Positions 44,185 to 56,570 of a stretch of DNA of 64,000 nt are shown one piece after another; the stretch's first letter is position 1, and each line of letters opens with the position of its first letter. The translations under genes and the position numbers were made by a program. The notes beneath the pieces are model-generated. The model did not search any database and was not told the DNA's origin. It saw only the letters and a program-made list of their open reading frames with translations. The DNA comes from Ceratorhiza oryzae-sativae (lineage: Eukaryota > Basidiomycota > Agaricomycetes > Cantharellales > Ceratobasidiaceae): positions 186,001-250,000 of the forward strand of contig JARWMV010000015.1 in NCBI GenBank assembly GCA_030998015.1, written 5' to 3'.

Positions 44185-47100
44185 TTATTGAATATTGCGA
44201 CAATCTCGCTTGTGCTCTGCCCAATGCTCTTGCTGGCACAATGCAGAACAGTACTTTGCCTTTTTGCATCGACTGCACTTTAGCAACTGCGGCTTCCCAA
44301 GACCGCCACATACCCAACACAAATCCATGATCCCCTGGGTTTGCTCCCCAAATCTCGATGGCTCAGGCAGATCAAAAAGCCGAGCTCGGATAGCTCCAGC
44401 GACCGATTCAATATAAGACACGGCAAACAATGATGAGATGGCCACACGCGTCGCATACGGGAGGAATGGCTTCCAGAGAGGGACCCTCCATTCCGGTCCA
44501 TCGAATCCGATCCCTTGACCGCAGCTGCATATCGGATTTTTGATCAATTTCTGTGCTGAGAGGGATCTTTCCCTGCGCCGAGTATTCGCAATTCGGTTTA
44601 TGCCTCCAATTTCGGCAGCGCTCGACAAATGCGGGGAGGATCTTCTTCCAGGCAACCATTTCTTGACCCTTTGTAACGACTCGGACCATTGGGTTGGTAT
44701 CTTGCACCTTTCCGATATGGGGCATCAGAATAGGCATCCGTTCGTTTGAAAGTGGAACGAGAGCGGCATCGAGAACGACAGTGAAGGAAGCAGGATCCAC
44801 ACGGAGCGCGCCCATGAGAAGGATAGCATATACACTCCCCTGATGAGGCTCGGCAAGACCAAAAACACGATTCTTGGAAGCTTGAATGCCGGTAAAGGTC
44901 ATGGCGATCGCATGAATAGTATCTTTAAAGTTCATCAGGGCGTTGATCGGTGCGGCCTTGGTCGCTTTGTCTCCGTTTCGTATGTGACTCTCACGATCCG
45001 ACATTTGGAACGAGATGTGTGAACCTAGCCAGAATAGTTTATCTGCATTGTTCAGATCGATTTTCGGCATGCGGTCGATCGCAATATGGTGGATATTCCA
45101 GGTTGTAAATTTGTTGTATCGAATGATTGGGGCAAAGTCAAGATAGTATCCACCAGCATCAAGGGGATTCGATACAGGAGCAACGATCTGTTGTCTAATT
45201 AGTAAAATTCACATTTTCCAGAGCAGCGGTCATACCTCGACATAGTGAGACTTCCGGGCAATGCGCAACTTGTAGCCACGCCCGAAAATCGGGTATGGAT
45301 ATGAAACGGTGTGCTGATGTTTGCCGACGGCCAGCTTCATGGTACACGGCGAGATCTGTACAGCTGTTACCTCTTCCTTGTTCAAAAGAGCATGTTGTTC
45401 AGCTGGTGCATCGATATCTAGGCGTGTGGTAAATGAAATGACATTGCTGGAATCGATGTCCGAACCAACGATAGCTTCGATAGATGGGGAGCCACTTGAT
45501 GCTAGGGAACCCTCAAATCCTGAACGGTTCTCGAGTCTTAAAGGCATACTAGAATTCGTGGAAGGCCGATAAGGCAGTATTTTTATATGGCTATCGTCAT
45601 CAGTCCTTGTTGAAAATACAACCAAGCCTAAGCCGAGCTTGAGCATAAACGTGGAAACCGAGTGAGGCGAGTGTTTGAGCGCAAGCGCTATCGAGGAATC
45701 CTTGAACTGGAGAATACGAGAGGAAGCCCAAAATATGACCATCAAATCCGACTTGCCGGTGATACCTTTAGCATCTTCCTCCAGAGACACGAGGCCCGAG
45801 CCTGGGGCGGTAGTGCACTTTCCGCAAACAGTGTGAAGCGACGAGTAAATGATTGAACGAGAGTTCTGGACATTCAAATGACACTCGAGTGTCGGTGTAC
45901 CGGTCGCATCCTTGTCTTCGAAAAAGGGGTCGAAAGATTCGCGAGGAACAGTCATCACCACACAAAGCACGGGCGGAATATCTGACCAGTCCTGAAAAAT
46001 CTCCGAAGTTGGATCGCCCAAAAATTCCGTTGTCCAGTCGGTTTTGAGAGCATCGACAGTGTAGATGTTGTAGAGGTGGAACTGGAGGCACATGTCCTGA
46101 TAGTAAGGATTTCCAAGCAGCTGATTCTGGTCGTTTCCGATGAGCTCAAGCAGGGTATTTGCGACCAAACCCCAGTCTTCGTTTTTTAAAAAGATTCGGC
46201 GCTTTGTGCAGTGAGCAAGCATGACTATGGTTTCCCAATGGTAATGAGTCGTACTCATAGATTTGAGCTTCTCACGAGATGGTGGGGAGAGCATCGCCGC
46301 CATGACGTCATTGTCGGCAAAGATCTTCCTATGTAGTCCATATAGAATATGAGCAAGATTTTTGGCGTCGAGCGAGACGATGGTGCTCTGGTTGCGGGAA
46401 TAAGGATCGCCGCTCGAGGGATCAACCCAAACCACACGTTCATGATATTGGTTGATCTTACCGGGAGACACTAGCTCGTGAATGTTGGAATGGGTCGTGA
46501 ATGAGGATACGTAGGCGCGAGGGGCAAGACCTAGCAAGGCAAAAATGGTAGGAACGGTTGTGCAGATGCGATCTAGGAACGATTTTGTCGCGTCCTCGCC
46601 AGCAGGAAGTAGAGTTTCTGTATAAAGGACCGACTGGGACGGAGGGGACTCTTTCAAGAGTGGCCGAGTGGCAATCAGAATATTCAACAGACCAAGGTGG
46701 TCGGTCAGGTTCGACGTGTCGATGACATCAAACGTCGTGGGAGCAGCCAGGTCGCCCGCCCCTTGGCCATCGAAGTTTACTTGAGCGGCCCGCCAAGCAG
46801 AGACAAACACGCCGGTTGCCGGGCTGCCGGTAGCTGCAAACACATCGAGGCCACGACAAAAGGCAAGGGCATCGCCTGCGTAGAAGCGAATGGTGAGCGC
46901 CTTGGCGGCCCGGGATGCGCGGAATGCACCAGCCCATGCTTGAAACTGCTCCTTCATAGCCTTCAACACAACGGTCTTCATCTCGGGCGAGACGGAAATC
47001 TTGGTTCCACCGAACGGAATCAAAGCTGACATGAGGTGGAAACCATGGGGAAATGTTCCGTAGTGAGGATTGAAGACCTCTCCTGGAGTGGAGTACACAA

Positions 47101-47908
47101 AGGTCGGGTTTATGTTCACTGCGGATTCGATCTCGTCGTCTCGAGTGAACAGGGTCCCGGTTTCCCAGTATCGCTTGAACATATCGCCCATTGTGGCCGT
47201 AGCGTTAGGCCAAAGCATACCGGCAGCACGGCTTGGGGTGATGACGTATCCATCTTCATCCATAATCGTCTTTGAAAGCGCTGCCTGTTCCTTTCGGAGT
47301 TTGCTCATGCGTTCGGCAGGCAAATCGGAAAAGTCTGCATAGCTCTTCCAGTGCTGCCGAAGTTCTAACATCGTCCGAGTATCGAAAAACTTTAAGAACG
47401 ACCCATAGGCCGACTGATACCAAGATTCATTTGATTCGGAGCTCTCATAGAGGTGCGTGCTATAGCGGGCCAGGATGGAGAGTGATTTGTCATTGATTTT
47501 GAAGTGGTAGAATATATTCCAAATTTCGTCTACAGGCTCGCTGTTTTCAAGCAGCACAAAAAGCAATATATTTCGGGCTATCAATGCTCAGGTCAGAGAT
47601 GGGATAAGCTCTGGTGGTATACTGACCCAGAATTGCTGGTTCGATATCACAGCAGGTAATGTCGAGCTTCCGAGGGACTGGCGGCATACCATGGGTTGGT
47701 GTCAACGTAACGCGCATATTTATCACTCACGATCCAACACAGTGACATCAGAGGCCAGCGTAAAAAGTATGTTGCGGGGGTCACCACATCCGAGGAGCAG
47801 AATGTCTGCTGACTGTTCAGGTGAGAGGTCTTGAGTGAGGGAAATCGCTGCGGTGTTTCCGATTGGATAGAAGAACGTTTTGGACGGCCAAAATAATGGG
47901 TGAGACAT
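44185..47908 (-). pseudogene. DUF4470-MYND protein 2, one frameshift
   Basis: Exons 47908-47731, 47677-47627 (51 nt), 47577-45236 and 45187-44185, with introns of 48-53 bp. DUF4470 reads FFYPIGNTAAISLTQDL, ADILLLGCGDPRNILFTL and LDITCCDIEPAIL. The C terminus is a typical MYND zinc finger: CWVCGGLGKPQLLKCSRC, then KKAKYCSALCQQEHW and a final H-K-R-D-C, near 44310-44190. A run of five A (about 44546) puts the last 120 codons one base out of frame; removing one A restores the expected IDQNPICSCGQGIGFDG block. This is either a very young pseudogene or an assembly error. Confidence 0.85.
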
Positions 47909-48295
47909 GGCTGCGGCTATGGATATGGAGGCGCTATTATTGTCTTGGCGCTGTCTTTAAAATGTCTGGCGGCGTACTCAAGATGAGCAAACTAGCTGTA
48001 GGGTGGGGTAGACCGGTGCTTACCTTTTTGATTGCCTGGTCAAGAAAAGGGGAGATGAGGGGGAAACCTATTCTGGAGCGCCGCACACCTGGAATGGATC
48101 AAGGGTGTGGTGTATCCATGTGGTGGCAACTCGTGTGGCACGCTTTTGGCAGGATGACATAACCTGCTGACACAACATTGTGGTCGTCACCGCCCGCACC
48201 AAGCGCCAGCGGCTTCAGCTGTTCAACCATAGAGTTATCCTCCCGCAACACCCCTTGCTCTAGACCCCTTTATATTCCCTACATATAGATCCACC
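47909..48295. promoter_or_regulatory. divergent promoter region between DUF4470 gene 2 and the oxygenase gene
   Basis: The 387 bp between the two start codons must hold both promoters. A TATA-like ctttatattcc lies near 48268, about 28 bp before the oxygenase ATG. No other motif is clear. Confidence 0.45.
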
Positions 48296-49263
48296 ATGCC
48301 AAAGAAAAAATCGCAAGCGCCAGCTCAGCAAGCGGCTACGCCCGCGCCAGCGAAACACACGACGTCCAATGGCCCTCGATTAGCGTAAAGGAAGACTTGG
48401 CATGTCAACAAATCATTCCCGACCAAATATATATAATAAATGTACGCACCACTTTTCTTTGGTCTCGCCTTTTATCAAGCGATCAATAGGGTTTGACTAG
48501 GACTTTCTCTCGCCCGACGAATGTGCCGTCTTTTCCAAATTTATCCTTGGACTGCCTCTGGTCGCGACTCCTCCACCAAAGAAAGGAGAGGCTACGCGCG
48601 TTAATCGTAATGGTCACGCTTTCTCAGGTGACGGCCCTCTCTCACGCTTTTTACAGACCGCATCTCCTTCCAATCGAAGGATTTTGCCTCTGTCATTTAC
48701 AACGCTCTAGCACCTCATCTCCCCCCTCTTCCTTGCTCAGAAACGCGAGCTACCGACGCAGTGCCAGTGGGATGTAATTCTAACATTCGACTTTACAAGT
48801 CAGCGTCTTTTGCTCGATTCCTGTGGATCATACTCATCACGTATGATCCAGATACGACCCAGGGCAGTATTTTGGAGCGCATTACGACGAAAGCGTACGA
48901 GACAAGGCGACCGGATGGTGGTCCGAGTGGACGGTCCTCGCTTATGTAACAGGCCACGAGAATGGAGTCGAGGGTGGCGAGGTATGCCTTACCATTCGAG
49001 CATCCAAACCGCCAGCCTGATCTCATTCCATAGACTGTATTTTATCAACCGATTCAAGGCTTAAAGAAACAAGTCAAAGAGATTGTACCGCCTCTTACAA
49101 GGGGGTCCGTTTTGATTCATCGGTATGTCCTCGAGCTGATCTTTATCTGACCTTACTAACTCTTGGTAGGCATGGACGAGCGTGCATGCTGCACGAGGGT
49201 CGAGAGGTCAAGTCTGGGACGAAGTTGGTGCTGCGTTCCGACATCATGTTCACTCGGCCATGA
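48296..49263 (+). CDS. 2OG-Fe(II) oxygenase (prolyl-4-hydroxylase-like), six exons
   Basis: Exons 48296-48441, 48501-48606, 48657-48798, 48852-48981, 49034-49122 and 49170-49263, joined by five GT-AG introns of 47-59 bp. The product of about 230 aa starts MPKKKSQAPAQQAATPAP and continues DFLSPDECAVFSKFILGLPL, AVPVGCNSNIRLYK and YDPGQYFGAHYDESVRD. The iron ligands are H and D of HYD, and the distal H of CMLHEGREV; the arginine of VLRSD should bind 2-oxoglutarate. Family enzymes hydroxylate proline or related residues. Exon 1 has a one-base frame change between the lysine-rich start and KEDLACQQIIPDQIYIIN (about 48340-48365), probably an indel error or a small mutation. Introns and residues are otherwise intact. 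Confidence 0.85.
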
Positions 49264-49426
49264 TATCATAGGCTCCTTGCCTCGAAGGCCCATAGTTTTG
49301 ATCCTTGCGAACACAACTTTGACTAAATTAATGAAAATTTCCGGCGTTTAGCTACGAGTAAAGCTCGATTCATTGGCATTGAAATCATACACGACCACAA
49401 ACAGCACCTTTCAATTGTTGCATGTT

Positions 49427-52400
49427 TTCTTGTACTTGCAATCCTGCTTTTGACACGTAGCCGAACAATACATCGCCTTTTTACACCCGCTGCACGACAT
49501 CAAGTTGTGCTTGCCGTTCCCGTAACACACCCAGCATGCACTATCCGTGCGCGGCTTGAATTCCCACCTTGGACCTGTGTCGTCTATTCGGCTAGAAATC
49601 GTGTGTTTCTCGGACCGGAGGCAGGTTCAGTGTGGAAAATAGGAGAAATGGCCAGGCCAGTAGCGAGCGCAAGGAGCTCAGCCCACGAATCCACTTTCCG
49701 TCCGGAACCATCGAACCCGACACCTCGCTCGCATGAATAAATCGGGCTCTCGGTTGGTTCTAGAGATAGGGGTACGATCCCTTTGACGCTGTACTCGAAA
49801 TTGTGCCCGTGGGTCCAGGATCGGGACCGTTTAACAGATGCCGGGATCAAATTTTCCCATACGACGACTTCCTCCCGGGCGGTGATGAGCTGAAGATTCC
49901 GGCGCTCCTTGTTGACTGGCAATTTTTTGAGGATTTCCACGAGGGATTTTGTTGGCGAATGGACGGCTGCCCCGTCGCGTATAATTGTGTTGGACGCAAG
50001 ATCAAGCCTGAGGCTTCCAATGAGGAGCATCCTGCCCCATCCAGTGGCTCTGATGTCGGCACGATGACTTACAATGATATTTAGCACAAGAACAAACAGG
50101 TGTTCGAGTAAGATCCACCTCAATATATCCCGATTTTCGTGCAACCCGAAGCCTCACGCTCGCTCCTTGGATAGGGTATGGATACACCACAAAGTGTTCA
50201 AAATCACCGACACTCATTTATAGAAATCAAATGTATATATATTTATGTATAGAAAAGATTTACAAAAAGAATGTGTGTTCGTGAGTGAATTCGATGGAGT
50301 ACGAGGGGCTCGCAGAGCCCTTATATATACCCTACGAATACATGTGAGTCATATGTTTTGCTGCTGCGCATATACTGCGCATACATGACGCATTCACACT
50401 TGACTCGATTACTGACTCGTACACATTCTAGATCATTTTCATCGGACAAGGTGACACCTACCGAGATTTACCTCAGCGTCGTCTGCAAGCACATTCCGTT
50501 CGTTTTTTTGATTCGATTTCCACGATCGGTAAATGGAGTCACATGCCACTGTGTCGGCCTGGTACCGGGAGTAGGCATGATTTCGATTGAATTTTTGCTC
50601 GAGGAAGGGGCTACGGGTGGTAATTTGACTAGCTCAACCCCGACTGACACGCTCGATCGATATCTCAAAATGCGCCTAAATTGCCTATTTTCAAGCTCAG
50701 CAGCAAACACGACAAGCCCTGATGCGACCTTGTCCTTGAATATTGATTCAAAATGGCTCGATCTCTTGAGTGCAAAGGCGACGCCGATCTCGAGTTCTCC
50801 AATGACATGAGATGAAGCCTAGAACGAGACTACGAGTTCGGAAGGCCTGTTGAGCCCAGCAAGGTCTTCCTCAATCTTGACCATCTCGGAGTCGACGATT
50901 TTACCGTAAACGCAACCCAGACTGGGATACCCGCCGCCTGAGTGAAAAGAATTTAGAGCAACCTCCAGCTGTGGGACTCCCGTGGCACCATTGTTCTCCA
51001 GTAAACCCTTCAAATTCATCCTCGGCACCGTCATAACCACATAAACTACATGTGAAACGGTTTCACATCCGCTGAAAATAACCGATCGAGCAGGAGACGG
51101 CGTCTGGATAATGCTTGGATCGGCGTACAGGCCTGCTAGGTGCAACCAAAACTTGGTGCCGAAAACGCTCATCACGATTTGTCCACGGTAAAACGTCTTG
51201 TCGTGCAGGCCGAACAAACTTGTCGCAAGGGCTTCAGCGTCAAACTCGACAATTGGATGATATTGAACGCCACGAGCGTCACGTGAAGAGGCATCAACCC
51301 AAGCGACACGCTCCTAAAGCAGTCCAAGATGGTCTTCGTGCATATTAGGAGGATGCGAGCTAGAGCCTGAGATATAGTATCGAGGAGCGAGCCCAATTAA
51401 TGAGGCAACCATTGGAATGGAGCTATTTAGCCAATTGTCCAGGACCGAACGTTCGATACACCATCGTTTAGTTGATAGCAGCAACTCGGTATAAAGAACG
51501 GCACGGGTTCCATGAGCGGCCTAGCGGAAAGTCGAATATTGTAGAAATCAACATGGTCGACAAGATTCGAGCTTTCGATTGCGTCAAACGACGTCAGCGT
51601 TGAGGGTTCAATAGCGTCGAGATTGATCTGAGCATCATGTCACTGGGACGCGAATAAACCTGGCACGGTTCTTCCAGTGTGATAGGACAAGTCTAATGCA
51701 TGGCAGAAACCGATAGCATAGCCAGCGTAGATTCGGAGTTCAATGAAGTTCGCGGCTCTTCATCTGCGAAACGCCTCAGTCCAATCTGAAAGCTGGCGTT
51801 TCATAGTGATGACGGTGACACCCTCCGACCCATACGCAGGGGAACTGACAGTAGGGATGAAAGCCGGGAGGAGGTGAAATTCTTGTGAGAACGTCGTGGG
51901 TTCAAGATTGAACGTTTCATCCGAGTTAGAGTAAATCGAAGTAGGATTAAGTTTGCTGGCACTCCCTCCATCCGGAACAGAGCCTGCCTCCCAGTATATC
52001 TTGAGCATATTGTTGACTAGCGTGGCGGGTTGTTGAACTAATGGCCCGGTGGGTCGACTAGGAGGAATATTGCTCTCGCGTTTGTTCAACACTGATTTCG
52101 AGCACTTGGATTGTTTCTTCATGATGTGGTCGATTCTCTGAGATGGAAGCGAGGAGTAACCAGCATGGCACTTCCAATAACTGCCAACCTTGGAATGAGT
52201 GGGTGTGTCAAGAAACTCGATAACTGTGTGGCAAGCGGATTGATGCCATATCTCTATCTTCCCGGAGGAATCATAGAGATTTCGCGATTGGCGGATGAGG
52301 ACGGAAGAAGACTGGTCGTTTATTTTGAAGTTGAAGAACATATCCCATATTTGTTCGAGTTCACCGTTCTCCTCGAAGAGTGCGAAAAGTAGCAAGTTCC

Positions 52401-52688
52401 TTGCTGGAATGATGAGATAAGCACCTGCAAACTCCGTGGATTGACCTCTCACCTAGGATAGCTAACTCAATGTTACAGCACGTAATACTTGATTCACGGG
52501 AAGCTTGAAACCCAATTAGTTTAATCCTTAGCCTCTTGTTCAGTTGGCTCACTAGGCAAAGCAACATTCGCTAACATGTATAAGATATCTTGGATCACCA
52601 CACCCCAGGAGCAAAATGGCAACGGGCTTTTCTAGAGGAATATCCTGTACAAGCGAGATTTCGGGCGTGTCTCTAAGCGGTTGGGACA
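49427..52688 (-). pseudogene. DUF4470-MYND protein 3, heavily decayed and split by an LTR
   Basis: The start at 52688 (MSQPLRDTPEISLVQDIP) is followed by VAILLLGCGDPRYL and, after an intron, ITCCNIELAIL. The body is in pieces (51760-52452, 50819-51217, 50468-50710, 49584-50144) separated by stops and shifts. A family-E LTR at 50218-50440 interrupts it between VVYPYPIQGASVRLRVARK (5' part of the conserved C-terminal half) and the rest. The MYND finger survives at 49530-49430: CWVCYGNGKHNLMSCSGC, then KKAMYCSATCQKQDC. Its 3' end faces the oxygenase gene across 160 bp. Confidence 0.85.
50218..50440 (-). repeat. family-E copia LTR inserted in DUF4470 gene 3
   Basis: Reverse complement of the LTR at 39595-39843, with cccttatatatacc as TATA near 50320 and the gactcacatgt... 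block. Its first 25 bases are altered. CpG-richer than the left copy. No TSD seen. Confidence 0.75.
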
Positions 52689-53100
52689 TTGGTTTCTGAG
52701 GTCATAACAGCGCATGAGCCATGCCCGTAATCAAGTCAGCCACGGAATCTCCAGCTTGAGTAGCTTCACATAGAGGTAGCACTTGGTGTGCAGATTTCAA
52801 GCAGAGACGAGTTACGAGGCTTCCAGTTAGAGATGAGATACCAGAAATATCGACTCGAAGGCTGGCGGATAGTCGTGGGTGAGGAAGGCTATAGAATTCC
52901 GACCAGCTCAGGACGAATCGGGTAACGTTCAGCCACTTTGATGACTAACACCAGAAGCAGCGAACGGCGACGTCGGCCAACTTGTATGCCTCGACACCTC
53001 CAACGCTCACCAAGCCGTCGAAGGCCATGTCTCACGTGTGTCGACACCGACCCCCGAACTAGCGTTCGGCGAAAAGTCGTCATTACCTTACTGGTTATTT
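52689..53100. other. gene-free, nothing recognised
   Basis: CpG-rich sequence upstream of DUF4470 gene 3. Short frames only. It may contain that gene's former promoter. Confidence 0.35.
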
Positions 53101-53580
53101 ACTGTGACATAATCGTAAGGGTTGAGTGGCGGAACCAGTAAATAGAAACAAATAGAATAGAATGAATCGCGCGCAGCGCGAGAATAAAATGGAAACGAAT
53201 AGAACAACCGAGAAATTAATAAACCCAAAATAACAAGAGAAAACTACAAAAGGTTCATCGAGAAGAATTGAGAGCGCATACGTATATGCGCGAGAGAACG
53301 AAAGAACTCACCGGAATGATTCGGCATCGCCTCTTGCAACTGCGGAGGCGACTTACGCGGCCTTGGAAAGCATATACGCGTCCCCAAGTACTGCGCATAT
53401 AGCCAATATATATAGGCCTGTATTCTCGTCTCATTCCTGTACCCTTAGTTCTACCTTGAACACGTACGATTTCGATACCCACTTGCCGGTTCTTAAGATC
53501 TTATCATATCTATATATCTTATCTTACTTCTTCACTTGTTTAGCTAAGGTGCGCTAGGACTATCGTTTCATTTGCTAATA
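53101..53580. repeat. LTR-like AT-rich segment, ends not fixed
   Basis: Contains a strong TATA-like ccaatatatataggcctg near 53394 followed by a C/T-rich start region, and a short GC palindrome, tcgcgcgcagcgcga, near 53167. It reads like a copia LTR, but no matching copy or TSD was found in the window. Confidence 0.3.
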
Positions 53581-54271
53581 TTTGTTACAGATCTTAGGAG
53601 AACGTTGCAATAATTTACCATTAAGAAATTTGGGGAGGATACCCAACGATTTTGACCCTGTATAAAACTGTAAGAATGGTGATGATTGGGCAAAGCGTAA
53701 GAGCTACTTCGACTGATGCCGATGTAATTCACGCGTTGTATGCACTCTTGACAAAGCTTCGAGGCAAAATCTTCGAGGCGAAAAAGTAACAGCACAGAAT
53801 GTACTGTGTTCATGTTCATGCACAAGTTATTGTCCTAATAAAAACGTCGTTACTCTTCGCAAGGCGATGTTGACTTGCAATGGCATCTCCCGACGGCTCG
53901 ATACTCATTCTACAGCTGCGCCTTCCCTTCGAGATATCGAGTCCCAGTTCAAATCTCCACGGGTGCTCCGATTCTAGAGGTTAGCGACAACGACGACCGA
54001 GGAGAATGGGGGAACTGGCGCCCATGAATTTGTAGATCTTATGAATTAGTCCATTTATGTCGCATCACATCTTATCTTATCTGAGGTTATTTACAGTTTA
54101 TAATTGTAAGTTATGAGGGCACTGAGCACCGGTAAGCAAAAGACTCAGGAATTTTTCCCCGTTTGGGGCTCAAACGCGACAACCCGTCCGAGGATTAGCT
54201 TTGAATAAAAGCTGTTCCACGCTTATAAAGAATAAACATCCGGACGAGCATAAAATTTCCCGCTATCGAAT
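53581..54271. other. gene-free, nothing recognised
   Basis: No supportable gene. A 33-codon frame from 53880 (MASPDGSILILQLRLPFEIS) is too short to call. The right end is the 3' flank of the next gene. Confidence 0.35.
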
Positions 54272-55664
54272 CTAACTAAAGAGATCTTCGAAGAAATTAA
54301 TAATATTACCCCAAAATCCCCTCCTCTTCTTCCGAAGCTCATCTTCCAGTGCGGTAATCTTTCCCATCAAACCGTCAGATCTTCCAGCATTATTCCTCTG
54401 CTCCGCCCTCGCATCCTCGAGCTCCTTGACGAGTCGTGCGAGCTCTTCGCGTTGTTGCTTATTATCTTCGTGATATTTTCTCGCTTGCTCCTCCCTCGCC
54501 GCCCGTTCGTCTCCCAACTGGTCGTGGAGTAATTGCATCTGACGGGTGATGGTGTCTAGCCTTTCTTGGGCCTGCTCCCTCTCAGCAGCAATCTCCTGCT
54601 GGTGCTCCAGGTCACGCTTCCAAATAGCCTCTTGCATTTCTCGCTTCAACGCCTCTATCTCTGCCTGCTGCTTGTCCAAAAGCTTCTGCATCTCCTCGTT
54701 GAGGACCTTTCCGGGATTTGTCTTTCCTAGTGGTATCCCGTTCGCCAAAGCCTCACCCAGGTATGTTGGCTTTGGCAGGTTCTGCATAAGCATACGAATA
54801 ATGTTATGCGCGTTTTCTGCGCCACCAGAGCGCACGTATCGAGCCATACGGGCACCCTTTGCGAGGACTGGCTGGAAGAACAAGTTACTATTCATGAGCT
54901 CGTCTTCTCGAGCAAGCTCGCTCTCTTCAGGCGGATCATGCCACATGTTGGTCGTAATTAACACATTCTTCAACGCGTCTGGCCCGCAAAGCTCTCGGAA
55001 GACGCGGAAGTTGCGGCGCGAGACACCCCCGACACGATTATCGGTGATGCGATGCATATAGATGATTCCATTGAGCAGCTGGCCTTCATTATGTCTGTTA
55101 ATTGGCTTCAGTGAATGGTTTGTTCATCTACTAGGTTGCGTACGTTATTTTTAGGAATGTGCCAATCCTTTCCAGTATGTCTGTATCAGAAACATTTGTG
55201 TCATCAAATCCGGGCGTATCGATAAGACGGATATCCCGGCCATCTAGTACAAACTCCTCTGCGAAAGTGACTTGTTCGGTGCAAGAGGTCTGCGTATGTC
55301 CGACCGGAAGACTTGATCCACTCGCATCATTAATAAACTGTCAAGGAAATGCCCTTGGTGAGTGAACCACGGTATGAACTTCTACACTGACAGTTGATTT
55401 TCCGGTTCCAGTTGCGCCACAGACGCTACAACATTGGGTCGATGTCAACCATGGTATTAATCTCAACAGATGAGCAACTCACGCAATGATGACCGGCTGC
55501 AAGGCGTCAACCGTCATTGAAAGGATACTTGAATTAGATAGCGGTTGCAATTTTCGAGGGAGGTGACTGAATGGATCAATTCTCGAGCGGGCAATATGAC
55601 TTATAGCCATCGGAGCCACAACTACTGGAGAGATTGGCGCACGCCGTGCTCCTGCTTTAGGCAA
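54272..55664 (-). CDS. P-loop GTPase-like protein with C-terminal coiled coil, copy 1
   Basis: Exons 55664-55483, 55425-55392 (34 nt), 55337-55144 (194 nt) and 55094-54272. The G domain has P-loop GATGTGKST in the 34-nt exon, G3 LIDTPGFDD, YMHRITDNR and NVLITTNMW (G4-like position). From about residue 250 a long coiled coil follows (EALKREMQEAIWKRDLEHQ), ending in a hydrophobic FWGNIINFFEDLFS tail that may contact membrane. About 410 aa. This is the fungal AIG1/GIMAP-like G-domain family, whose role is unknown. The most upstream ATG is at 55664, and another at 55610 is possible. It stands head-to-head with the homologue at 56571. Confidence 0.85.
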
Positions 55665-56570
55665 TCAATATCCTTTATGGCATAGCCCACTACGTGTTGT
55701 CCACATCTAATCGGAACCATCCAGCACAGGTTCACATGTCAGGTTCTGGACACTCTAGCGCCGCAGTATTGTGCCTCTCACCCTTTTTCTGAATGCGACT
55801 AGTTCCTGAATTCGGCTGGACCTTTTTTGAGGAGATAGGATGGTGGGCGGCGCTCCGCGAATACACTTGCTGCAAATGGATTACCCAAACCAGAACCCTA
55901 CCGTCAGCACGTCATACCAAACCCTGATTGACTGCCCCTATCAACTCACCGTGAACGACACACACGATTGTGATTCATGCGTGGCAGCGCTGTGCCCGAG
56001 TGGCGCTCAAATAGGGGCTCTAGAACTAAAGCTATTGTTCGCGTCGAGGCGAAAGAGACGCCGAATTCCACAGCCTGCGCAGCTTACATCAATCCTAAAT
56101 GTTAGAGTCATTAGTTTGCGCCATCACACACGCCTTGAGAAGATTGTGACAACCCCCCCACCCACCCACGATTTGACGCACGCCATGAGAAATTTTCACA
56201 GGGCGTTTACCCGGCGCCAATCTAAGTATTCGAACGCATCCTTGCCCGTCAGCCACATGTTTTTTTAGAGGCCGATTTGGCCGATGAGCGCGCACGCCTT
56301 TCACATTTGTGGCGTTATCAGGGCTTGGGATCACCGGAGCACGAACCGAGGTGTACCTAGTCTCAAAGCATCCCTCGTCTTTGTTCAAAAAGAAAACGGC
56401 TGTTCTACTGACCTATCAACTTCCTGGCCCGTTGCCCAACTATTCCCTCTCATCTTGCGTCGAATCCTCATTGAGTAAAGCGTGTACAACAGTTTGCTGG
56501 ACCACATATCCGCAATCATCTCGCCAAGCTCTCAGGTACGACAAGACTCTAGAGAAATCAACATTTTTGT
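55665..56570. promoter_or_regulatory. 0.9-kb region between two divergent GTPase genes
   Basis: Holds both promoters. A 142-codon frame at 55840-56268 is low in family-like features and is not called. No TATA box or repeat stands out. The tract aaccccccccacccaccc near 56153 is a polypyrimidine-like C run. Confidence 0.35.

Noticed and set aside
55840..56268. 142-codon frame between the GTPase genes
   Set aside because: Composition and lack of motifs suggest chance; it lies in the shared promoter region.
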